From: Balaenoptera acutorostrata
Lineage: Eukaryota > Chordata > Mammalia > Artiodactyla > Balaenopteridae
DNA: 64,000 bases
NCBI RefSeq assembly: GCF_949987535.1
Contig: NC_080073.1
Span: forward strand, 90,497,344 to 90,561,343
Direction: 5' to 3'
The translations under genes and the position numbers were made by a program. Below, in pieces: positions 56,801 through 64,000 of this stretch. The first letter of the stretch is position 1; every line of letters begins with the position of its first letter. Below the pieces are notes generated by a model. That model saw only the letters and a program-made list of their open reading frames with translations. It made no database searches and was not told the origin of the DNA.

Positions 56801-58200
56801 ATGGAGGTGATAGTTAATAGCTTACAATATTCAGTCAGAAAAATTTTATTTATGATTTTTAAAAAATACAAAGATGTATTATTATGAATAAACAATTACT
56901 TCCAAATTCTTCAGCTTGCCAGAAAGCCAGTAGGCAAGAAATATAAAATAAATTTAAGGCTAATTATTAAAATATACCCGTGCCCAGCATTTCCTAGCAA
57001 ACACGGGGGGGGGGGGCGGGCGGGGAATGCCCTCCCTTCCCGAAACTACTTGCTCCTAACTAGACATCTTCATGTTCAGCATGTGACTTTGTTTAGCATT
57101 AGTCTTGAGGTTAAATAAGGCCTCAGACTGATAAACGAAGGAAACATCTCACTATTAACAAGCAAACTCATGATAATGAATTGTTGAATCAGGGCAATTT
57201 ATTTTATAAGCCTGTTTTGGGTAATATTTCTATTAAGGTCTCATTCTCTCTCTCTTTTCTTCCCCTTCCCATCATGCCCCCCACCCAACCACCTTATTTC
57301 CTTCTCTGTCTTTGAAAATCCCAGACGCTCTTTGCAAAGATATTGAGGGTTTTGCTCACCCTGAAAGGAGGTGAGGAAAGGCGAGCAGCGCCATGCCAAC
57401 AGCAGGGAAGTTACTTCCCTGCTAATGAGTCTATCACTTGCTATGTCCTAGGTTAAAAGATAATACGGATACTGGCAAATAAGTTTATAAACTTTTAAAA
57501 CTAATCGTGACAGCACTCTTCTCACACTTTTCGAGTTGAAATGTTGTTTGGGTAAAAATTCAGAAAAATGTGACAGCCTGGAATCACTCCCTAAGCTGTG
57601 TGCTCTGCTAGTGACCCCGGCATTACAGGAAGAACAGGGAACCTGGTTGGAGACCAGAGCTGAGCTCTCACGTGCTTGGGTGGGTCCTCTGGGGTCCTCG
57701 GTCAGATGCAAGCACAGCCAGTTCACTTAAATGAGAGCAGGTGCCACTCCTTAAGAAAGTGACAACTGCTACATGAAAATGCATTGTCCGTGATACTGAT
57801 AACACCGTTATAACTACAGAGGCCCAGTTGGTGTACAAGTGAGTAAGTTATTGTCTGGAAGCTGTCCTGGGTTGGAAACTTTTTTGGGTACCATTTTCAA
57901 TCAGATTAATTCCTTCTGCAATGACTTTTAACAAGATCATCTTTGACAATGTGATCCCTCCTTTCTTTCAATTAAAAAGCCTTATATACAACTTAAAATT
58001 AACACTAAAACCAAGTTTTTTAAAAAAAGCTAAAAAGTGTGGCCTCCTCTTCATTATTTGAGTTCAAAATCTACACAGGGCACATCCATATTAAGAGCAC
58101 ATTGATGTCTTTTCCACTATCAGTGCAATCACAACATAAATGGCGAAGGATTTATAAAGAAAAATAGGCATGGGGCTTTGTGGAAGAATTTTATATTATT
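56801..58200. other. Intron sequence with a G-run and pyrimidine tract
   Basis: A G-rich run with four or more G-tracts is at about 57004-57026 and a pyrimidine-rich tract at about 57238-57310. No gene or transposon is recognised. Confidence 0.55.
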
Positions 58201-58215
58201 AAAAATCCTTAAACA

Positions 58216-58526
58216 GGGGCTTCCCCGGTGGCACAGTGGTTGAGAATCTGCCTGCCAATGCAGGGGACACAGGTTCGAGCCCTGGTCTGGGAGGATCCCA
58301 CATGCCACGGAGCAGCTGGGCCCGTGAGCCACAACTACTGAGCCTGCGCGTCTGGAGCCTGTGCCCCGCAACGGGAGAGGCCGCGATAGTGAGAGGCCCG
58401 TGCACCACGATGAAGAGTGGCCCCTGCTTGCCACAACTAGAGAAAGCCCTCGCACAGAAACGAAGACCCAACACAGCCATAAATAAAATTTAAAAAATTA
58501 AAAAAAAAAAACCATTTATAAAAAAA
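58216..58526 (+). mobile_element. CHR-type SINE
   Basis: Full-length copy from 'ggggcttccccggtggcaca' with B box GGTTCGAGCCC to 'aacacagccataaataaaat' and poly(A). The 15-bp duplication AAAAATCCTTAAACA is identical at 58201-58215 and 58527-58541. Confidence 0.96.
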
Positions 58527-58541
58527 AAAAATCCTTAAACA

Positions 58542-59020
58542 TATATGTAACTGCTGTCATATAGTTTAGAATGATGGTAAGAAATGTAATTTCATGACGG
58601 TTTCCTTTTCTCTCTCATCTTACTCTTTCCCCAGCACACTGCCCTCGCCTTGCATACTGTGTGCTTGCCCCTTGAATCTTCATCTCTCATTTTGCTCTGC
58701 TGTCCTGTGCTTGCAACACTGGCTGCTCCTATCTTCTAAGTGACATTTCGTTATTTAGTTGACAGACTAGACAGAGTATCAAGGGGTGACAACAAAACAG
58801 GTTGAGTTCAAGTGAGATTCTGACTTTGGTCTGGACAAGCTACTCACTCTGGCCGTCTATGAAATGAGAAAAGCTTACAGCCAACTATCTTAGAATTAAA
58901 GAAACATATATAAAAATATCAGCGAAAATACTACAGAATACATTTTAAAATGTCACTTTGCATATTGGTTTATGCAACATTTCTGGTTAGGTTGCTAGGC
59001 TTTGAGAAAATTTTTATCAA
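58542..59020. other. Intron sequence with no recognised element
   Basis: Unique sequence, partly pyrimidine-rich at 58600-58740. Confidence 0.5.
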
Positions 59021-59032
59021 AAATAAACCATT

Positions 59033-59351
59033 GGGCTTCCCTGGTGGCGCAGTGGTTGAGAATCCGCCTGCCAATGCAGGGGACACGGGTTCGAGTCCTG
59101 GTCTGGGAAGATCCCACATGCTGCGGAGCAACTGGGCCCGTGAGCCACAACTACTGAGCCTGCGCATCTGGAGCCTGTGCTCCACAACAAGAGAGGCCAC
59201 GATAGTGAGAGGCCCGCGCACCGCGATGAAGAGTGGCCCCCGCTTGCCGCAACTGGAGAAAGCCCTCGCACAGAAACGAAGACCCAACACAGCCAAAAAT
59301 AAATAAATTAATTAATAAATAAATTTAAACAACAATTTTAAAAAAATAAAT
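59033..59351 (+). mobile_element. CHR-type SINE
   Basis: Full-length copy with an A box TGGCGCAGTGG and B box GGTTCGAGTCC, ending in a long AAAT-type tail. A 12-bp duplication AAATAAACCATT is at 59021-59032 and 59352-59363. Confidence 0.95.
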
Positions 59352-59363
59352 AAATAAACCATT

Positions 59364-59955
59364 ACTCTGTGTATTCACTTGCATTATCTTTTTGGAAAAT
59401 CATCAAATATATCAGTAAATGATGATTCTTCAGGTTCCTTATAGAACAAATGTTTGAGTAGATCCAGCAGGCATTTTTGAGGTGATGTATCGCCTTGCTA
59501 CTAAAAGAGAAAAAGTAGATCAGATAAAAACCTTAAATAATACCTAGCCAGGTTGAAAATCATATCACACTCTTTAAATCAAGCCTTTGGTTTTATAAAT
59601 CAAGTCTTCTGGTTTTGTTCAAAACACCTACTTTTTTATGCATTCACTTTTAGAAGTTAATGAAAAGAGGGTAGAAAAATAGTAATACGAATTGAAATTT
59701 CCAAATAGAATTAGGTAATTAAATCAAATCTGTGAAAAATTCATAATCATTACAAACTGGAACTAGTTCTTCCTTGTATTTGATAACAAATATACCCTCT
59801 ACAAAATAAAATGTGTGTGTGTGTGGGGGGGTGTGTGTTCAATTTATCAAAACAGTGATTATCATGATATATAAAAACTAAATATCCCCAAAATGGAAAT
59901 AAGCCAGTGTATTAAAGTGGAAGAAAAAAAAGACCTTCTCCACAGTAGAAGGGAA
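59364..59955. other. Intron sequence with a (GT)n tract
   Basis: A (GT)n tract interrupted by seven G is at about 59810-59838. Nothing else is recognised. Confidence 0.6.
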
Positions 59956-59969
59956 GAGACCTAACTTTA

Positions 59970-60177
59970 TTTATTTATTTTTTAAAAAGATTTTTTTGAT
60001 GTGGACCATTTTTAAAGCCTTTATTGAATTTGTTACAATATTGCTTCTGTTTTTTATGTTTTTGGGTTTTTTTTGGCCACGAGGCATGTGGGATCTTAGC
60101 TCCCCGACCAGGAATCGAACCCACACTCCCTGCATTGGAAGGTGAAGTCTTAACCACTGGACCACCAGGGAAGTCCC
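59970..60177 (-). mobile_element. CHR-type SINE, 'ggtccacatc'-tailed form
   Basis: Third copy of this form in the window. The duplication GAGACCTAACTTTA is identical over 14 bp at 59956-59969 and 60178-60191. Confidence 0.95.
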
Positions 60178-60254
60178 GAGACCTAACTTTAAAAACAAGG
60201 CACAAAGAACTCTGCTCAATATTCTGGAATAACCTAAATGGGAAAAGAATTTGA

Positions 60255-60365
60255 AAAAGAATAGATACATGTATATGTATAACTGAATCACTTTGCTGTA
60301 CACCTGAAACTAATACAACATTGTTAATCAGCTATACTCCAATATAAAATAAAGATTAAGGAAAA
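60255..60365 (+). mobile_element. Short L1 3' end
   Basis: About 110 bp of L1 3' UTR: 'tgaatcactttgctgtacac', 'ctgaaactaatacaacattg', 'ctatactccaatataaaat' and an A-rich end. Confidence 0.82.
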
Positions 60366-60841
60366 AAAGGCAGTATTTTATAGATTTCCATTCTGTTCAA
60401 GTCTACCTAAATTAACTGAGAATATCCAAAAGTCCAAAAAAAAAGCATGTTTCACTATGATTCTAATTTAAGAAGGAGAAGTCTTGCCTATGTAAATAAT
60501 TCAAATGAACAGCAGAATTGTGGATTTCAAAATCATAATTCTTCTCTAACAGTGAGGGGATTGTGAGGATTGCTTTTCAGAAATGAAATCCCATCCTGTG
60601 AAGACATTTTCAGACCACGGGGGCAGGAAGACCCTTTGCCTCAGCTGTCTTGGGCTTCTTAAGAGTTCATGTTCTAGTGCATGTGTCATCCTTCATATAG
60701 GGCTATCTATACACATGAATTCGAAGCAATAGTTTTTACACCTTTATTTAGACTGTAATTTACAAAAAATCCCAAGCAGATTAAAAATTTCACCACTGGG
60801 GAGACAGCTGCATACTGAGCATACCCCTCGTTTGTCTTATT
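60366..60841. other. Intron sequence with no recognised element
   Basis: AT-rich unique sequence. Confidence 0.5.
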
Positions 60842-60854
60842 TGCACATCTTTTT

Positions 60855-61155
60855 TTAAAAAAATTAATTAATTAATTAATTAATTAATTAATGTCTGTGT
60901 TGGGTCTTCGTTTCTGTGCGAGGGCTTTCTCTAGTTGTGGCAAGTGGGGGCCACTCTTCATCGTGGTGAGCGGGCCTCTCATTATCGTGGCCTCTCTTGT
61001 TGCGGAGCACAGGCTCCAGATGCGCAGGCTCAGTAATTGTGGCTCACGGACCTAGTTGCTCTGCGGCATGTGGGATCTTCCCAGACCAGGGCTCGAACCC
61101 GTGTCCCCTGCGTTGGCAGGCAGATTCTCAAACACTGCGCCACCAGGGAAGCCCC
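60855..61155 (-). mobile_element. CHR-type SINE with (TTAA)n tail
   Basis: Full-length minus-strand copy with a (TTAA)n microsatellite in its tail at about 60863-60892. The duplication TGCACATCTTTTT is at 60842-60854 and 61156-61168. Confidence 0.95.
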
Positions 61156-61168
61156 TGCACATCTTTTT

Positions 61169-61455
61169 AAACGCCAGCCTTTTCACTTCTTCGTGTTTCA
61201 CTGTTTGGCCTTGCAACATTAACACCAAATTAATCAGCATGAACATTCATAAAACAATCTATGGTTTTAAATTGATTAATGTATAGAAAAATGCTCTCTT
61301 CTTTTAGAAGTATATTTGCATGCATGAAAAACCAAAATCAAAGCTTTAAGCCTTCAGTGCTCCTCTTACCATACAGCCTTAAATGAAACAAACTTCTCTT
61401 CCATCTAAAGATGTATGCTAAAAAAGAATCTTCATCTCATTTTTTTTTTAAATTT
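61169..61455. other. Intron spacer with no recognised element
   Basis: AT-rich unique sequence. Confidence 0.5.
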
Positions 61456-61459
61456 AACA

Positions 61460-61675
61460 AATACCTATAGCTAGTGCTTTACAAATATTAGCTAGTTGAG
61501 TGCTCAAAACAACTTCATGCAGTAGGGACTTCCTCATGAGGAGTCTGAGACCCAGACGGACAAAGTCCCTGCCTGCAGTCCCACTGTTGGTAAGTGACAG
61601 GCACAGCCTGTGTTCAAACCTGGTGGTCTGGTTGTAAAGCCTGAGCTCTTAACTACCATGATATATGCTACCTCT
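61460..61675 (-). repeat. MIR SINE
   Basis: Antisense MIR: 'gctttacaaatattagctag', 'tcaaaacaacttcatgcagt', 'cactgttggtaagtgacagg' and 'aaagcctgagctcttaacta'. Confidence 0.75.
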
Positions 61676-61936
61676 TCAATTTTAGAGTCAAGTTACAGTG
61701 TTAAAGTAATGTTATAAATGCTTAATTTATCTTGCAGAGCCGATAATTTCCGTGTAGCTTGCTGTGGATTTAAAATGGCCCGTTTCTTTTTAGAAGACCT
61801 TTGCTAAACCAATATGAAATATTCACAACTTTAGGAGATAAAAATCAGATGACACCTTTAAAGTCACCAAGGGAATCAAAGAGAATATGCAGCTAAAATG
61901 GTAAGTTTAATGCATTTATTTTGTTAAGAACAAGAT
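61676..61936. other. Intron spacer with no recognised element
   Basis: AT-rich unique sequence. Confidence 0.5.
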
Positions 61937-62311
61937 AATAGGCCCCAAATGGAGTCACTTTTGCTAAGCCCCACATCACCAAACCAAGACTTAATTACAG
62001 TTTTGGCCTCTCCCAGAAATGGAATCTTAAACCAGTCCATCAGGAATTATCCAGTCAGCACTAGCAAGGTAACCTGCCCAGGAGACCCCTACCACTCCCT
62101 GAAGGAAAGCGCCCTTACCACAACCAGTCTGCTTTTTGCTAATATAACTTCCTCGTTTCCACTCGCATCTGCCTATGGAAGTCTTTCATTTTGTACAGCT
62201 CCTTGAAGCGCCTTTCTGTCTGCTAGATTGGACGCTGCTCGGTTCATGAATCATCGACTAAAGCCAGTAACATCTTTAAAATTTACTCATTTGAATTTTG
62301 CTTTTTAACAG
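61937..62311 (+). repeat. Solo ERV-type LTR
   Basis: The stretch has LTR organisation: 'ccccaaatggagtcactttt', 'agcactagcaaggtaacctg', then a region near 62150-62220 ('tgtacagctccttgaagcgc', 'tgctagattggacgctgctc') and an end at 'gaattttgctttttaaca'. The usual AATAAAG signal reads GACTAAAG, so the poly(A) signal is decayed. No internal retroviral sequence is adjacent. Exact edges are approximate. Confidence 0.6.
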
Positions 62312-62639
62312 TAATTTTAAACCTGTCTAGTTTTTAAACAATGGATAATCTGCGTACAATAAAAACAACACTTAACCATGCAGCTTTTGAAAATGAAAAT
62401 ACAAGATGAAACTATGGAGGAAAAAGTGGAAGCTAATTATACCCTAAGCTTAAGCTATATGGTCCCTGTAGTTGAGCGCTGAATTCATCTCTGAGCTTCC
62501 TGACAGTCAAGACAAAAAGGCTAGCGTGGTCACCTAGACGAGATCCACTGTTTCAGAAAAGGGGGTGAAAGGCCTCATTTGGAAAGCAAACAATAAAACT
62601 AATAGATTTATAATTTTAACCTATTAGGAAATAGATACT
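62312..62639. other. Intron sequence with no recognised element
   Basis: Unique sequence. Confidence 0.5.
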
Positions 62640-62730
62640 ACAGTCAGGAAACCTACTTTATCATCCTTGCCTAGGAAACTGCTTTGTACATAGGAGCTGC
62701 CCAACAAACATACATTAAAATAGAATACAA
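62640..62730 (+). repeat. L2 LINE 3' end fragment
   Basis: The block 'tttatcatccttgcctagga', 'ctttgtacataggagctgcc' and 'caacaaacatacatta' follows the sense L2 3' end. Confidence 0.5.
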
Positions 62731-62799
62731 AATGATTTTCCACCTGAGTATCTTTTTGGCCATGTAACAACAGTTTCAGCTCTGCCATACCATGGGGCC

Positions 62800-63010
62800 A
62801 CCATCAATACTCGACTGGATTAACAGCCTGGCAGTGGGATTCTTGCCTCTATTTTCTGTCTCTCTGATCCATTTCCCATAATCCACCTAGAGAGATATTT
62901 TAAAAACTCAAGTCTGGTCATCTCATGCCTCCATTTAAAACCCTATGATGGTTCCCCACTGCGCTCAGGAGAAAGTTACCATATAAAGCCCTACTTTATC
63001 TTTCAAATTA
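62800..63010 (+). repeat. L2 LINE fragment, ORF2 end
   Basis: Sense L2: 'tcaagtctggtcatctcatg', 'cctccatttaaaaccctatg' and 'atggttccccactgcgctca'. This part lies upstream of the 62640 block in L2 order, so the two are separate copies or rearranged. Confidence 0.7.
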
Positions 63011-63029
63011 GTACACAGGAGGCCATGTA

Positions 63030-63189
63030 ATGAAGAGGTCATAATTTATTTAACTACTTCCCTATTAATAGACATTTGGCTTGTTTTCAATTTTTGGCTA
63101 TGACCAACGCAATACATGCCTCTCTGGACACGTGCGTGAGCATTTCTCTAGAAGTGGAATCACTAGGTCGAAGGAAGAATATTTACAGT
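63030..63189 (-). repeat. Ancient L1M, first part, split by SINE
   Basis: Antisense old L1: 'aatagacatttggcttgttt', 'gagcatttctctagaagtgg' and 'aatcactaggtcgaaggaag'. Confidence 0.75.
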
Positions 63190-63199
63190 TATGATTTTC

Positions 63200-63532
63200 T
63201 TTTTTAAATTAATTAATTAATTAATTAATTTTTGGCTGCATTGGGTCTTCGTTGCTGTGCGTGGGCTTTCTCTAGTTGAGGCGAGTGGGGGCTACTCTTC
63301 GTTGTGGTGCGCGGGCTTCTCATTGCAGTGGCTTCTCTTGTTGCAGAGCACAGGCTCTAGGCACGCGGGCTCAGTAGCTGTGGCTCGTGGGCTCTAGAGC
63401 ACGGACTCAGTAGCTGTGGCACATGGGTTTAGTTGCTCCATGGCATGTGGGATCTTCCCAGACCAGGGCTGGAACCCGTGTCCCCTGCATTGGCAGGTGA
63501 ATTCTTAACCACTGAACCACCAGGGAAGTCCC
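63200..63532 (-). mobile_element. CHR-type SINE nested in L1M
   Basis: Full-length minus-strand copy with a (TTAA)n tail at about 63207-63230. It carries the longer 'gctctagagcacggactcag' body. The duplication TATGATTTTC is at 63190-63199 and 63533-63542. Confidence 0.93.
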
Positions 63533-63542
63533 TATGATTTTC

Positions 63543-63925
63543 ATATATAAAACGAAATGGCCCTCCAAAAATGGTTTTATCAATGTATACTTTCCCATTT
63601 AGCATACGGGGCTTTCTTTCCTATGCCCAACAACATGGTATATTATCAACTAAACACAAAAAACTTTGCAGCATAAAAGGTGAACAAATATTTTTGGTGT
63701 AATTTTCATTTCCCTACTTGCCAATGAGATAGAACATCTCCCATACCTTTATTGAATGCATTGGCCCATTTTTCTGTTGAATTACAATTACTGAATTATA
63801 ATTATTAAAAATATTTTCCCCTGGTTTGCTGCTTATCTTTTAATTTTATCACTTATTATATAGAAGTATTTACTCTTTTGTAGCAAAATTTATCAAAAAA
63901 CCCTGTTGAGCTTTTGATTAAGATT
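63543..63925 (-). repeat. Ancient L1M, second part
   Basis: Antisense L1 resumes: 'gtgtaattttcatttcccta', 'ttgaatgcattggcccattt' and 'ttttgtagcaaaatttatc'. Confidence 0.65.
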
Positions 63926-63936
63926 ATAGAAATGAT

Positions 63937-64000
63937 GCGGAAGATGGCGGAAGAGTAAGACGTGGAGATCACCTTCCTTCCCACAGATACAGTAGAAATA
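63937..64000 (+). mobile_element. L1 5' UTR start, cut by the window edge
   Basis: The last 64 bases read 'gcggaagatggcggaagagt', 'aagacgtggagatcaccttc', which is the start of the cetartiodactyl L1 5' UTR. AAGATGGCGG at 63941-63950 is a YY1-type site like the one that sets the transcription start in other L1s. A 5' end being present suggests a near full-length element continuing to the right. Confidence 0.8.

Larger units (their letters stand above)
40898..64000 (-). other. CDKAL1: CDKAL1 upstream intron, partial (at least 23.1 kb)
   Basis: The intron continues past the right edge of the window. I looked on the minus strand for the expected preceding residues (ending S-Y-S-P-Y-D-H-K) followed by a donor and did not find them. 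The content is repeats listed below plus unique stretches. Confidence 0.75.

Noticed and set aside
58216..58300. tRNA-like A and B boxes
   Set aside because: They are the internal RNA polymerase III promoters of SINEs; no cloverleaf with a proper anticodon arm and acceptor stem supports a tRNA gene.
40898..64000. The next upstream CDKAL1 exon
   Set aside because: I looked for the expected S-Y-S-P-Y-D-H-K ending followed by a donor on the minus strand and saw none; it probably lies beyond the window.

Overview
This is a window of mammalian nuclear DNA, almost certainly from a cetacean. It is AT-rich, has almost no open coding sequence and is dominated by interspersed repeats. The tRNA-headed CHR-type SINEs occur in at least eleven copies, most with intact target-site duplications. 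The L1 3' ends, and an L1 5' end at the right edge, are of the whale/artiodactyl type. No bacterial or viral gene, CRISPR array or operon is present. Species assignment below Cetacea is not possible from what I can see.

The only protein-coding gene I can support is CDKAL1 (threonylcarbamoyladenosine tRNA methylthiotransferase), on the minus strand. Its last three coding exons are present: 40814-40897 (28 codons), 37677-37841 (55 codons) and 4772-4963 (63 codons plus stop). All three junctions are phase 0 with GT-AG signals. Together they encode most of the TRAM domain, the variable C-terminal region and the ER tail anchor. The 3' UTR runs leftward from 4771, probably to about 4300. The window therefore divides into sequence downstream of the gene (1 to about 4300), the last intron (4964-37676, 32.7 kb), a short intron (37842-40813, 3.0 kb) and part of a long upstream intron (40898-64000, incomplete).

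The repeat landscape is layered. Ancient MIR, L2, L1M, hAT and MaLR/ERV LTR fragments form the background. Younger L1s and CHR SINEs sit on top, often inside the older elements. Examples are a 4.9 kb L1 with both ORF remnants inside an LTR-like repeat (15.9-21.2 kb), an L1 inside an L2 (22.0-23.3 kb), an L1 inside a MIR (29.5-30.4 kb), two SINEs sharing one outer target-site duplication (44.7-45.4 kb), SINEs inside an L2 (55.3-55.8 kb) and an L1M (63.0-63.9 kb), and an L1 ORF1 fragment splitting a MIR without any poly(A) tail (52.9-53.6 kb). The window ends with what looks like the first 64 bases of an L1 5' UTR.

Unique sequence between repeats holds a few candidate regulatory stretches: CpG clusters at 3.05-3.23 kb and 10.8-11.0 kb, and AT-rich non-repeat blocks with homeodomain- and SOX-like motifs near 27.2, 36.7, 47.4 and 51.2 kb. 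I found no novel biological system. The most noteworthy items are the SINE insertion 18 bp beyond the CDKAL1 stop codon, the anomalous L1 fragment and the two CpG clusters.
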